Source: an uncultured Lachnospiraceae bacterium
Lineage (GTDB): Bacteria > Bacillota > Clostridia > Lachnospirales > Lachnospiraceae
DNA length: 34,702 nt
Reading direction: 5' to 3'
Assembly (NCBI GenBank): GCA_944381635.1
Contig: CALWLY010000033.1
Coordinates: 1-34,702, forward strand
The position numbers were made by a program, and so were the translations under genes. Below the pieces are notes generated by a model that made no database searches, was not told the origin of the DNA, and saw only the letters and a program-made list of their open reading frames with translations. Positions within the stretch are counted from its first letter, which is position 1. Every line of letters begins with the position of its first letter. Below, piece after piece: positions 15,258 to 24,173 of the stretch.

Positions 15258-15367
15258 ATAATTTTCTGCTCAGTTTTCCATTAAATTTCTGTAAATTTCC
15301 AGTATCATTTCCATTTTTTTATTTTCTGACAAATCAAAGAACGCCGCTGCCTAAAATCAGGGATTCC

Positions 15368-15499
15368 TTATTCGAACTGGCTGTAATAAAGAGCCGCGTA
15401 TGCGCCGTTTTTTGCAAGCAGTTCTTTGTGGTTGCCCTGTTCCATAATATTTCCGTGTTCCATAAACAGAATGATGTCTGCGTCCCGGATGGTGGAAAG
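15368..15499 (-). pseudogene. C-terminal remnant of an ABC exporter
   Basis: 43 codons read [20 protein letters not shown]...[10 protein letters not shown], then TAA. This is exactly the H-loop downstream part of a type-I ABC exporter nucleotide-binding domain, starting directly after the position of the conserved HR. Stops lie just upstream (TGA adjoining the Leu codon), so there is no start. The remnant lies 30 bp downstream of the fucosidase stop. It is not a copy of the exporter pair at 18013-21671, whose C-termini differ, so another exporter gene once stood here and was replaced or deleted. Confidence 0.85.
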
Positions 15500-15529
15500 T
15501 CACCCTGAATGGCGCACACTTTTTTACTG

Positions 15530-16909
15530 TCAGATAACCTTTATCTCTTTCATAAACACTTCATCTCTTGCCGCTGTCACCTGTACTTTCAGCCTGGAAA
15601 TCGTTTCGTCAGAGTCATCGATCAGCGGATTCTGCAGTGCAAACGGATCCTGCAGCTGGCAGATTTTCCGGTTTCCGATACAGGTACCCTGAAACAAGGG
15701 ATATTGCCCTCCGCTGGCAAACTCAGCCAGAATGCGGAAACTCTCCACACGCTGTCCCCTGGCGATATCTTCCCGCAAAATCACGTATTTCAGCTTCTTA
15801 AGCGGCACGGGACTTTTAAGAGTAATGGTGTATACCGGCTGAGTGGCCGGCTGCATGTCCATTTTCTCCACAACCGCTTCCCGCTGGCTGCCGAATTCCT
15901 TTTTCAGGAATTCTCCCAGTTCTTTCAGCCGCTTTACATCCCTTTCGTCTATCAGCCCGTCCGTATTGGGCGGCAGGTTTAAGTGAAAGCAGGCGTTGGC
16001 TCCCACGCTGGTCAGATAAGTCTGAAACAGGCGCTGCAGGGAATGGGGCTCCTCCTTTTCATGCCAGAACCAGCCCGGACGAATAGACATATCGATCTCG
16101 GAAGGCGTAAATACCAGTCCTTTGGAGTAAAGAATGTTCGGCATAGTTCCCAGCTCCTGATCGGTATTGTACATGTAAGCCAGACTGCCCTCACCGGCCA
16201 TAGGTCCCGGACCTGTCTGCACCTGTCCATAATGACAAAGCTCGGAAGGCACTACCGCCCATTCCGAATGACGGGCCACTCCCGCCTCGTTCCCGCACCA
16301 GCGGATATCCGGTCCGTAATCATTAAAGATTACGGCGTTTGGCTGATATTTGTGGATCAGATCAAAGTATCTTGGAAAATCATATTCCTGTTTTTTTCCA
16401 TTGGGTCCTTCCCCGCAGGCATTGTCAAACCACACATAAAAAATTTCCCCGTACTCTGTCAGAAGCTCTGTCAGCTGATTGCAGAAATAATCGTTATACT
16501 CCGGCGTCCCGTAATATTTTGAATTTCTGTCCCAGGGGGAAAGATAGAACCCGAATTTAATACCGCCTCTTTTGCACGCCTGCGCTGCCTCTTTCACCAC
16601 ATCCTTCTGACAGGGACTGTTTTTTACAGAATGTTCCGTGTACCTGGACGGCCACAGGCAAAAGCCGTCATGGTGCTTGGCGGTGAGGACCATTCCTTTC
16701 ATACCTGCTGCCTTAATCGCCTCCACCCACTGGTCACAATCCAGTTTTCGGGGATTGAAAATCTTCTCATCTTCCGTTCCTTCTCCCCACTCTCTGTCCG
16801 TAAATGTATTCGGACCAAAATGAACAAATGCGTAGAACTCCATCTCAAACCAGTCCAGCTGTTTCCCGGATGGTTTCACATGAGCCGCTTCCTTTAAAAA
16901 ATCAATCAT
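15530..16909 (-). CDS. Alpha-L-fucosidase, GH29
   Basis: 459 residues from the ATG at 16909 (MIDFLKEAAHVKPSGKQLDW), preceded by AAAGGAAA; longer readings overlap the LysR gene and have no site. Removes alpha-linked L-fucose from glycans. EFYAFVHFGPNTFTDREWGEGTED, KHHDGFCLWPS and GFYLSPWDRNSKYYGTPEYNDYF lead to the nucleophile strand FYVWFDNACGEG (D162). These blocks favour the alpha-1,3/1,4-specific GH29-B branch. No signal peptide is visible, so it is probably cytoplasmic and acts on imported oligosaccharides. A C-terminal beta domain (about 340-459) is present. Neighbours are fucO downstream and a LysR gene upstream, 47 bp away. Confidence 0.9.
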   Translation of the reverse strand: MIDFLKEAAHVKPSGKQLDWFEMEFYAFVHFGPNTFTDREWGEGTEDEKIFNPRKLDCDQWVEAIKAAGMKGMVLTAKHHDGFCLWPSRYTEHSVKNSPCQKDVVKEAAQACKRGGIKFGFYLSPWDRNSKYYGTPEYNDYFCNQLTELLTEYGEIFYVWFDNACGEGPNGKKQEYDFPRYFDLIHKYQPNAVIFNDYGPDIRWCGNEAGVARHSEWAVVPSELCHYGQVQTGPGPMAGEGSLAYMYNTDQELGTMPNILYSKGLVFTPSEIDMSIRPGWFWHEKEEPHSLQRLFQTYLTSVGANACFHLNLPPNTDGLIDERDVKRLKELGEFLKKEFGSQREAVVEKMDMQPATQPVYTITLKSPVPLKKLKYVILREDIARGQRVESFRILAEFASGGQYPLFQGTCIGNRKICQLQDPFALQNPLIDDSDETISRLKVQVTAARDEVFMKEIKVI

Positions 16910-16956
16910 GCTGTTTTCCTTTCTGCTTTTAGCAATCCTTTTCGTTCCATACACCT

Positions 16957-17844
16957 TCATGAAGAAAGGCTCTCTTTTACACATTGGACAAAAGCTTTCA
17001 GCGCCGGATTCCCCTGCAATGATTTATAGTAAACCCCGAATGAAGCCGTCTTGTCCTCCGCCAACGGAATTTTGGAGATCTCAGGAGTTTGGGGAACAAG
17101 TATATCCGGCAAAACCGATACTCCGTACCCGGCTGTGACCAGAACCGTAATGGCCTCTGCCGATTCGCAGAAATAAAATTCGGAAGGCAGTTTTCCGCCC
17201 ATAAGCTCTCCCTGCATCTGTGCCACCGGATGGGATGCCTTGGCGTTTGATGGGAGAAACAAAACCAGCTTCTCCTCTTTCAAATCCTTCAGTGACACCT
17301 GTGACTGTCTGGAAAGCGGATGATCGGCGGAGCAGACACACACCATGGGCACCTTTATAATTTCCTTATAAATGGCAGAATTTTTAGAACCGAAAGATTC
17401 CTTAAAGCCCACCACAACATCCAGATCGCCTTCCTCCAGCATCCGGTAAATATAGCGAAACGGAATCACCTGCAGCCGGGGATGCAGACCGGGAAGCTTT
17501 GTGCGAAGCTTTTCCAGCGTATCCGCCAGCGCAAACATGCTGGGAAAATTGTCACAGCCCACTGACAATATATCAATCTCTTTGTACTGGGCGCTCTCAA
17601 ACCGTTTCTTTGCCCGCTCTGAAATAGCTACCATCTGTCTTGCATCATTAAGAAAGGTTCTCCCCTCCTCGGTCAGCCTGACGGACCGGGTGGTACGTAT
17701 AAAAAGTTTTACATTCAGCTCCTTTTCCAAAGCCTGAATCTGCTGGCTCACCGCCGGATGGGTGACGTGGAGCTGCTCGGCGGCTTTTGCAAAATTTAAA
17801 TGTTCGGCAACCGCCAGAAAACAGGAAAGCTGAAAAATATTCAC
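16957..17844 (-). CDS. LysR-family transcriptional regulator
   Basis: 295 residues from a GTG start at 17844, with AAAGGAGG upstream. The winged HTH is HLNFAKAAEQLHVTHPAVSQQIQALEKELNVKLFIR (about 15-50), and the substrate-binding domain is about 88-290. It is divergent from the ABC exporter pair (168 bp shared control region containing a LysR-type dyad) and in line with the fucosidase gene downstream, which may partly depend on its promoter. Whether it controls the exporter, the fucosidase or both is not decidable here. Confidence 0.92.
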   Translation of the reverse strand: MNIFQLSCFLAVAEHLNFAKAAEQLHVTHPAVSQQIQALEKELNVKLFIRTTRSVRLTEEGRTFLNDARQMVAISERAKKRFESAQYKEIDILSVGCDNFPSMFALADTLEKLRTKLPGLHPRLQVIPFRYIYRMLEEGDLDVVVGFKESFGSKNSAIYKEIIKVPMVCVCSADHPLSRQSQVSLKDLKEEKLVLFLPSNAKASHPVAQMQGELMGGKLPSEFYFCESAEAITVLVTAGYGVSVLPDILVPQTPEISKIPLAEDKTASFGVYYKSLQGNPALKAFVQCVKESLSS

Positions 17845-17862
17845 AAAGTTTTCCTCCTTTTG

Positions 17863-17885
17863 ATTAGTAAGGATTTCTTACTAAT
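17863..17885. promoter_or_regulatory. LysR-type operator dyad
   Basis: ATTAGTAAG-gattt-CTTACTAAT: perfect 9-bp arms with a 5-bp centre, containing the T-N11-A pattern of LysR recognition sites. It starts 19 bp upstream of the LysR GTG and ends 17 bp before the putative -35 of the exporter promoter, fitting binding by the divergent regulator. Confidence 0.65.
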
Positions 17886-17901
17886 AGTAACATATTCTAA
17901 A

Positions 17902-17929
17902 TTCACTTTCAACGAAGAATCCTTATAAT
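17902..17929 (+). promoter_or_regulatory. Promoter of the ABC exporter genes
   Basis: TTCACT (17902-17907), 16 nt, TATAAT (17924-17929), then an 83-nt leader to the ATG at 18013. The -35 is weak, as expected of an activator-dependent promoter next to the LysR dyad. Confidence 0.5.
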
Positions 17930-18012
17930 GATAAGCGGATAGACAATCAGAAATTAACTTCTTTTCCCAAAAGAACGGAAAAGGGACTATAAAAAAGATT
18001 GGAGGAACTTCT

Positions 18013-19779
18013 ATGATCAAAACACTACTGGCGCAGGTAAAAGAGTATAAAACTGCTTCAATTCTTGCGCCGCTTTTTACCGGTCTTGAAGTGCTGATGG
18101 AAGTGCTGATTCCTTTTGTGACGGCCTCCATCATCGACAAAGGTATTGAAACCGGAAATATCAGTCAGGTCTACCTTTACGGAAGCCTTATGCTTGTTAT
18201 GGCATTTTTAAGCCTTCTGTTCGGTATTCTGGCAGGCCGCTATGCCGCCAAGGCGTCGTCCGGTCTTGCCTGCAACCTTCGGGACAGCATTTATGAAAAA
18301 ATACAGACCTTTTCCTTTTCCAACATTGACAAATACAGCACAGCAGGTCTTGTTACCCGTATGACTACCGATGTGACAAATATGCAGAACGCTTATCAGA
18401 TGATCCTGCGGATTGCTGTCCGGGCACCTCTGATGCTGATCTGCAGCATGGTCATGTGCTTTTTTATCAGTGTGAAACTAAGCAGCATCTTTCTGGTGGC
18501 CATTCTGATCCTGTCCGCCGCCCTGATTTTCATCATGCTGCGCACTACGAAAGTCTTTCAGGAGGTATTCCGAAAATATGACGATTTAAATGCCAGCGTT
18601 CAGGAAAATGTATCTGCCATCCGTGTTGTGAAAGCCTTCGTGCGGGAAGATCACGAAAACCGTAAATTCCAAAAGGCGGCGGAAAATCTTTACGCACTGT
18701 TTGTAAAAGCCGAAAGCAATCTGGCCCTGAATAATCCGGTCATGATGTTTGTGGTTTATGGCTGCATTCTGGCTCTCTCCTGGTTTGGCGCTCAATTTAT
18801 TGTTGCCGGGAACTTAAGCACCGGAAATCTTACCTCACTGTTCAGCTATGTGATGAATGTGCTGATGTCGCTGATGATGCTTTCCATGGTATTTGTTATG
18901 ATCACCATGAGCGCCGCCAGCGGAAAACGTATCACGGAAGTGCTGAACGAAATTCCTGACATGACTGCTCCCAAAGAGCCGGAAGTTCAGGTTGCAAACG
19001 GTGACATCGATTTTCATCACGTTACTTTTTCCTACAAGCATGGAAACGGTGAAAAGACCCTGTCGGATATCAATCTGCACATTCACTCCGGTGAGACCAT
19101 CGGCATCATCGGCGGAACCGGCTGCGGAAAATCCAGCCTTGTAAGCCTGATCAGCCGCCTGTACGACGTGGACGAAGGCAGCGTATGCGTAGGCGGAAAA
19201 GATGTCCGCTTTTATGATCCGGAAGCGCTTCGCAATCAGGTGGCTGTAGTCCTGCAAAAGAATGTGCTTTTTTCCGGAACCATCCTGGATAACCTGCGCT
19301 GGGGCAAAGAAAATGCTTCCGAAGAAGAATGTTCCGAGGCCTGCCGCCTTGCCTGCGCCGACGAATTCATCCAGCGTTTTCCCGACAAATACAACACCTG
19401 GATCGAACAGGGCGGCAGCAATGTTTCCGGCGGGCAGAAGCAGCGCCTGTGCATTGCGAGGGCTTTGTTAAAGAAACCAAAAGTTCTGATCCTGGACGAT
19501 TCCACCAGCGCCGTGGACACTGCCACCGACAGTAAGATCCGGGAATCTTTTGCAAAAAAAATACCCGGCACCACAAAACTGATCGTAGCCCAGAGAATTT
19601 CCAGCGTTCAGGATGCTGACCGGATTCTGGTATTGGATAACGGAAGGGTAAACGGTTTTGACACCCATGAAAATCTTCTGAAAGAAAATCAGATTTACCG
19701 CGAAATCTATGAGGCACAGACACAGGGAGGCGGCGATTTTGACCAGCCTGCTCCTGAAGAAAAGGACGGTGTTCGGTAA
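18013..19779 (+). CDS. ABC exporter half-transporter, degenerate-site subunit
   Basis: 588 residues; ATG with GGAGG. Six-helix exporter domain (about 15-310) followed by a nucleotide-binding domain with Walker A GGTGCGKSS (367-375), signature VSGGQ (471-475) and Walker B VLILDD (491-496). The catalytic Glu after Walker B is Asp (ILDDSTSAVD), and the H-loop His is Gln (VAQRIS). These two substitutions mark the degenerate-site partner of heterodimeric exporters such as TM287/288 and BmrC/BmrD. The stop TAA overlaps the next start by 1 nt. Likely multidrug or peptide/lipid export; substrate unknown. Confidence 0.92.
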   Translation: MIKTLLAQVKEYKTASILAPLFTGLEVLMEVLIPFVTASIIDKGIETGNISQVYLYGSLMLVMAFLSLLFGILAGRYAAKASSGLACNLRDSIYEKIQTFSFSNIDKYSTAGLVTRMTTDVTNMQNAYQMILRIAVRAPLMLICSMVMCFFISVKLSSIFLVAILILSAALIFIMLRTTKVFQEVFRKYDDLNASVQENVSAIRVVKAFVREDHENRKFQKAAENLYALFVKAESNLALNNPVMMFVVYGCILALSWFGAQFIVAGNLSTGNLTSLFSYVMNVLMSLMMLSMVFVMITMSAASGKRITEVLNEIPDMTAPKEPEVQVANGDIDFHHVTFSYKHGNGEKTLSDINLHIHSGETIGIIGGTGCGKSSLVSLISRLYDVDEGSVCVGGKDVRFYDPEALRNQVAVVLQKNVLFSGTILDNLRWGKENASEEECSEACRLACADEFIQRFPDKYNTWIEQGGSNVSGGQKQRLCIARALLKKPKVLILDDSTSAVDTATDSKIRESFAKKIPGTTKLIVAQRISSVQDADRILVLDNGRVNGFDTHENLLKENQIYREIYEAQTQGGGDFDQPAPEEKDGVR

Positions 19780-21671
19780 TGAAAGCTGAAAACAGAGAAA
19801 AAATGAATATGCGGCAGCAGATTTCCGCCATGAAACGGGTTCTCGGCTATATGTTCCGAGACTATAAATTCCCGTTTTTTGTGGTTGTTGTATGCATCCT
19901 TGGCTCCGCACTGGCAACTCTGCGCGGCACCCTTTTTATGCAGAGCCTGATTGACGATTACATTATCCCTCTCACACAGACAAATGCCCCTGACTTTTCG
20001 CAGTTGGCTGCTGCTCTTGCATCTGTGGCTGTCACCTACGGAATCGGAATTGTCTGTGCATACGGATACAACCGTATCATGGTCAATATAAGTCAGGGTA
20101 CCATGCGCAATCTTCGTGTGGAATTGTTTCATCACATGGAATCTTTGCCTATCCGCTATTTTGACACCCACGCACACGGAGACATTATGTCCATTTACAC
20201 AAACGACGTAGACACTCTGCGGCAGCTGATCAGCCAGAGTATCCCGCAGATCATCAACTCCTGCGTGACAATTCTGACTTCTTTTATCAGTATGCTGATA
20301 CTGGACATTCCTCTCACCCTTTTAACTCTGGCCATGGTGGGCGTCATGGGATTTGTGACTTCAAAAATTGCGGCAAAATCCGCTGTCTATTTTGCCAGAC
20401 AGCAAAAGGATCTGGGAGTTGTCAACGGCTACATTGAGGAAATGATGGATGGGCAGAAAGTTGTGAAAGTATTCTGCCACGAAGAAAAGAGTTTAGAACA
20501 ATTCCGCGAATTGAACGAAAAGCTGCGAGAAAGTGCTGACAGGGCAAATACCTTTTCCAATATCACCATGCCTGTCAACGGAAATCTTGGCAATATCAGC
20601 TATGTGCTGTGCGCTGTGATCGGAGCTGTTTTTGCCCTGAACGGCTACTGGGGACTGACTCTGGGAACGCTGGTGTCTTTCCTGACATTAAATAAAAACT
20701 CCACACAGCCGGTAGGTCAGATCAGCCAGCAGATGAACAGCATTGTCATGGCAATGGCAGGTGCTCAGCGTATTTTCGACCTGATGGATGAACAGCCTGA
20801 AACAGACAACGGCTACGTGGAACTGGTCAACGCCACAAAAAAAACAGACGGAAGTCTTACGGAAACAGAAGAAAGAACCGGAATATGGGCATGGAAACAC
20901 CCCCACAAAGCAGACGGAACCGTTACTTATACCAGACTGCAGGGAGACGTAACTTTCCACGATGTGGATTTTGGATACGAGGAAAACAAAATCGTCCTGC
21001 ATCATATCAAGCTCTACGCAACTCCTGGACAGAAAATTGCCTTTGTGGGCAGTACCGGCGCCGGAAAAACTACTATCACCAATCTGATCAACCGGTTCTA
21101 TGATATCGCAGACGGCAAAATCCGTTACGACGGCATCAATATCAACAAAATCAAAAAGGCAGATCTGCGCCGTTCCCTTGGCATGGTTCTTCAGGACACC
21201 CATCTGTTTACCGGTACCGTTATGGACAATATCCGCTATGGACGTCTGGATGCTTCCGATGAAGAATGCATTGCCGCTGCCAGACTGGCAAATGCTGACG
21301 GCTTTATACGCCGCCTCCCCGACGGCTATCAGACCGTGCTGACCGGCGACGGTGCCAACTTAAGCCAGGGGCAGCGTCAGCTGATTGCCATTGCCAGAGC
21401 CGCTGTCGCTGATCCTCCGGTTCTGATCCTGGATGAAGCCACCTCTTCCATCGACACCAGAACAGAAGCCCTGGTGCAGGAAGGCATGGACCGGCTCATG
21501 AAAGGCCGCACCACCTTTGTCATCGCCCACCGGCTCAGCACTGTCAAAAACTCCGACTGTATTATGGTTCTTGAGCAGGGCTGCATTATTGAGCGTGGCA
21601 CTCATGATCAGCTTCTTGCTGAAAAGGGAAGGTATTATCAGCTCTATACCGGAAACGCCATCGGGACATAG
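19779..21671 (+). CDS. ABC exporter half-transporter, canonical subunit
   Basis: 630 residues; begins at the ATG in the TAATG overlap. Membrane domain about 25-335. An extra charged linker of about 50 residues (roughly 340-390) follows before the nucleotide-binding domain: Walker A GSTGAGKTT (424-432), signature LSQGQ (528-532), Walker B with catalytic Glu VLILDE (548-553) and H-loop His583 (VIAHRLS). It pairs with the preceding degenerate subunit to form a heterodimer with one fully active ATP site. Two genes only; no substrate or immunity genes adjoin. Confidence 0.93.
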   Translation: MKAENREKMNMRQQISAMKRVLGYMFRDYKFPFFVVVVCILGSALATLRGTLFMQSLIDDYIIPLTQTNAPDFSQLAAALASVAVTYGIGIVCAYGYNRIMVNISQGTMRNLRVELFHHMESLPIRYFDTHAHGDIMSIYTNDVDTLRQLISQSIPQIINSCVTILTSFISMLILDIPLTLLTLAMVGVMGFVTSKIAAKSAVYFARQQKDLGVVNGYIEEMMDGQKVVKVFCHEEKSLEQFRELNEKLRESADRANTFSNITMPVNGNLGNISYVLCAVIGAVFALNGYWGLTLGTLVSFLTLNKNSTQPVGQISQQMNSIVMAMAGAQRIFDLMDEQPETDNGYVELVNATKKTDGSLTETEERTGIWAWKHPHKADGTVTYTRLQGDVTFHDVDFGYEENKIVLHHIKLYATPGQKIAFVGSTGAGKTTITNLINRFYDIADGKIRYDGININKIKKADLRRSLGMVLQDTHLFTGTVMDNIRYGRLDASDEECIAAARLANADGFIRRLPDGYQTVLTGDGANLSQGQRQLIAIARAAVADPPVLILDEATSSIDTRTEALVQEGMDRLMKGRTTFVIAHRLSTVKNSDCIMVLEQGCIIERGTHDQLLAEKGRYYQLYTGNAIGT

Positions 21672-21704
21672 AAGCCTTTTGTTTTTGAACCTCTCACTTT
21701 GCTT

Positions 21705-22538
21705 CTACTCAATTTTATTTCTGAATTTCATTTTCAGCTGCTGTACTGCGTCCAGCTTTTCTACAGCCCTGGCCCCCATCTGTGCAGAGAAAGCAATCAC
21801 CAATGCATCCACGATGGCGGCCGGGGCACTCATCGAATGGTATTCATTCTCCTCGCCACGGTAAACAAACAGATGGATATCCGCTTTCTGTCTGTCTTCC
21901 GGATAAAGCCGTCCTGTAAACAAAATTGTGGTAAACCCAATCTGCTTTCCGTAGTCCAGGATTACCTGTCCCTCTGAGGACACCTTGGAAAAGCCAAACA
22001 AAATCACAAGATCCTCTTTTTCAACAGGGATCAGCCCTTCCAGCATTTCAGTACCCGCAGAAGGAATACTGTGAACATCCACACCGATCCTGCGCAGCCG
22101 AAATTCCAAAAGCTGCGCCATGGAACGTGAAGCATTTTTAGCATGAATAAAAATTCTTCGTGCAGTCAGCATGGCCCCTACCGCCCGATCGAATTCCTTT
22201 TGATCCAATAATTCCAGTGTCTTTTGCAGATTGTACTGCTGTTGCTGCATACAATGACGCAGCAGCTCCCCATTACCCGAAATCAAAGTATTGGTTAATT
22301 TTTGCGCCGGTCCGCTTTGAACCGTCTGTTCCATCACAATCTGCTTGAAATGCTTGAAATCTGTGCAGCCGACGTGACGGGCGAAACGGGATATCGTAGC
22401 TTCAGAAATGTTTAACACATCCGATAGTTGTCCAATAGTCATATACAAAAATTCATTCTGATGGCTGGACATATATTCCAGGATCATTTTTTCTGCAGGT
22501 GTAAGTTTTTCCGGTTCTTTGGGGAATGAAACATACAT
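21705..22538 (-). CDS. RpiR/MurR-family regulator (HTH + SIS)
   Basis: 277 residues; ATG with AAAGGAG. The N-terminal HTH (about 12-75) has LTPAEKMILEYM and LSDVLNISEATISRFARHVGC. The C-terminal SIS domain (about 115-250) has IFIHAKNASRSMAQLLEFRLRRIG and DLVILFGFSKVSSEG. SIS domains of this family bind phosphosugars or related phosphate esters. It is the last gene of the six-gene ECF operon (11 bp after the phosphatase gene) and probably controls it, implying a phosphorylated effector related to the transported compound (inference). Confidence 0.9.
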   Translation of the reverse strand: MYVSFPKEPEKLTPAEKMILEYMSSHQNEFLYMTIGQLSDVLNISEATISRFARHVGCTDFKHFKQIVMEQTVQSGPAQKLTNTLISGNGELLRHCMQQQQYNLQKTLELLDQKEFDRAVGAMLTARRIFIHAKNASRSMAQLLEFRLRRIGVDVHSIPSAGTEMLEGLIPVEKEDLVILFGFSKVSSEGQVILDYGKQIGFTTILFTGRLYPEDRQKADIHLFVYRGEENEYHSMSAPAAIVDALVIAFSAQMGARAVEKLDAVQQLKMKFRNKIE

Positions 22539-22549
22539 AAGCGGCTCCT

Positions 22550-23329
22550 TTACAACATTGATAGCAATTCCCTGTGAATGGCATTATTTGATGCAAGTAT
22601 ATCACATGCAGACAAACCGAGAGAAACTTTTTTTCCGGCAAAGTCCGTTATTTTTCCTCCGGCCTCTTCCACCAGAAGTTTTCCCGCCGCATAATCCCAG
22701 GGTTTAAGGCTATGTTCCAGATAACAGTCCAAACGGCCGCAGGCTACATAGCACAATTCCACAGACGCTGCCCCGATGCGCCGTATGTCATGACAGCGAT
22801 CGTAAATTGTTCTCATTCTTTGAAAAGTCAGATCAGTCCTCTCCCGATGTCCCGGATTTGTTCCCACAGAACAAAGGCTGTCTGATACAGCAGACGAATC
22901 ACTTACATGAATCGCTTCTCCATTACAAAAAGCGCCTTTTCCAAGGCGTGCATGAAACAGTTCATCCGCAAAAGGATCGTAGATTATTCCCGCCAGAACA
23001 GTATCTCCCTGTGCCAGCGCTAAAGATATGGCACTGTGTCTGAAATTATGAATAAGGTTGGTTGTTCCGTCTACCGGATCTAAAATCCATACCGGATTTT
23101 CCCCGTTTACGCAAACATTATCCTGCTCTTCTCCTACAAACTGAATGGAAGGATCCAAATTGAAAAGAGCGGTTTTAATTTGTGCCTGAACCCGGATATC
23201 CGCCTCCGTGACAAAATCCGTCTTTCCCTTCTTCTTTATTCTTTCTGCCATTTCCCGACAGGATAACAGCCTGCCCGCATTTCGGACAATGCTGACAGCC
23301 TGTTTCATTAACCATTCTGTATCCTTCAT
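22550..23329 (-). CDS. Inositol monophosphatase-family phosphatase
   Basis: 259 residues. Mg2+-dependent phosphatase fold (IMPase/FBPase/CysQ superfamily). Metal ligands are E67 (FVGEEQ) and D84/D87 (WILDPVDGTTN), with D212 in KPWDYAAGKLLVEEAGG. The N-terminus reads TDFVTEADIRVQ. All key residues are present, so it should be active; the substrate could be inositol phosphate, a sugar phosphate or 3'-phosphoadenosine 5'-phosphate. Its start overlaps the PHP gene stop by 4 bp. A phosphatase encoded with a transporter and an SIS regulator suggests it acts on the imported compound or a phosphorylated intermediate. Confidence 0.88.
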   Translation of the reverse strand: MKDTEWLMKQAVSIVRNAGRLLSCREMAERIKKKGKTDFVTEADIRVQAQIKTALFNLDPSIQFVGEEQDNVCVNGENPVWILDPVDGTTNLIHNFRHSAISLALAQGDTVLAGIIYDPFADELFHARLGKGAFCNGEAIHVSDSSAVSDSLCSVGTNPGHRERTDLTFQRMRTIYDRCHDIRRIGAASVELCYVACGRLDCYLEHSLKPWDYAAGKLLVEEAGGKITDFAGKKVSLGLSACDILASNNAIHRELLSML

Positions 23330-24156
23330 GCGCTCTTCTCCTTGGCTGCCAGGACAGCCTGTGATTCACCTTCGCCTCCCAGCAGAACGGACACGTAATC
23401 TCCTCCAAGTGCATGAATTTCCTTGAGACCACGCTTTAAAATTCCGGCAGTCTTTACCTTCCTCGATGCTTCCGGATGAACCATGATCCGGTAATGTCCG
23501 GCGCTCATCTCTTTTTGCAGTTCTGCAAAGCTGCTGCAATCTTTTTCAAAATCCGTTCGAATGCAGCCATACTGGACTGCCTGATGAGTATCGCTTCCGG
23601 CTACTACCGGAATTTGAAGCATCTTTCCCAGCTCATAGGTTTTTTGTTCGGTCCCCTCACGGTCTGCCGCAACGTCCTTGCCATTCAAATCCAGAAAATC
23701 AAAATGTGTCAGCAATTCACGGGGAAGTTCCGGTATATGACTGCCGTCCCGAAAAGGATGCGCCGCTCCCACCAGTACCGGATATTCTTCAAACAGTCCG
23801 GCGAGTTTTTCAAACGGCAGAAAATGTTCTTTCGCTTTGAAAGGTTCCAGACGGCGGTTTAATTCCCGTATCGCTTCCATAGGTCCAATGCTCAAAACAT
23901 GTCCTCCTTCAGCGATATCTGTCTCCATGCCGGGAAATACTTTCAGTCCGTCAAACACAAAGGCATCCCCTTCCTTTGCTCCACGCCGGGCGATATATCC
24001 GTAAACCTGATCAAATCCCTGTGTATTAAAGTGTTCTGTCAGACAAATAGCATCCAAACCTGAATCTTTTGCCTCACGCAGAAGCCAGTCTGTATATTCA
24101 GCGGAAAAAGGCAGATATTTTGCCAGCTTTCCATGGGTATGAAAATCGATGTACAT
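23326..24156 (-). CDS. PHP-domain phosphoesterase
   Basis: 276 residues; ATG with AAGGAG. Metal-binding motifs of the PHP fold are visible: DFHTHGK (H6, H8), LTEHFN (E41, H42), PGMETDIAEGGHVL (E78, H86), a later His in AAHPF and GSDTH near 200. The first about 230 residues make up the domain, with a short C-terminal extension. Relatives include nucleotide and histidinol phosphatases. Position between the ECF T component (17 bp) and the IMPase-family gene (4-bp overlap) suggests two phosphoester-cleaving steps tied to one substrate. Confidence 0.85.
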   Translation of the reverse strand: MYIDFHTHGKLAKYLPFSAEYTDWLLREAKDSGLDAICLTEHFNTQGFDQVYGYIARRGAKEGDAFVFDGLKVFPGMETDIAEGGHVLSIGPMEAIRELNRRLEPFKAKEHFLPFEKLAGLFEEYPVLVGAAHPFRDGSHIPELPRELLTHFDFLDLNGKDVAADREGTEQKTYELGKMLQIPVVAGSDTHQAVQYGCIRTDFEKDCSSFAELQKEMSAGHYRIMVHPEASRKVKTAGILKRGLKEIHALGGDYVSVLLGGEGESQAVLAAKEKSA

Positions 24157-24173
24157 GTTTCACTCCTTCGGTC

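Noticed and set aside
15426-15530. Plus-strand coding region near 15426-15692
   Set aside because: It is antisense to the ABC-exporter remnant and the fucosidase C-terminus; the minus-strand translation gives recognisable protein.
15983-16522. 179-codon plus-strand frame within the fucosidase gene
   Set aside because: Antisense to conserved GH29 motifs, with no start signal and no family resemblance.
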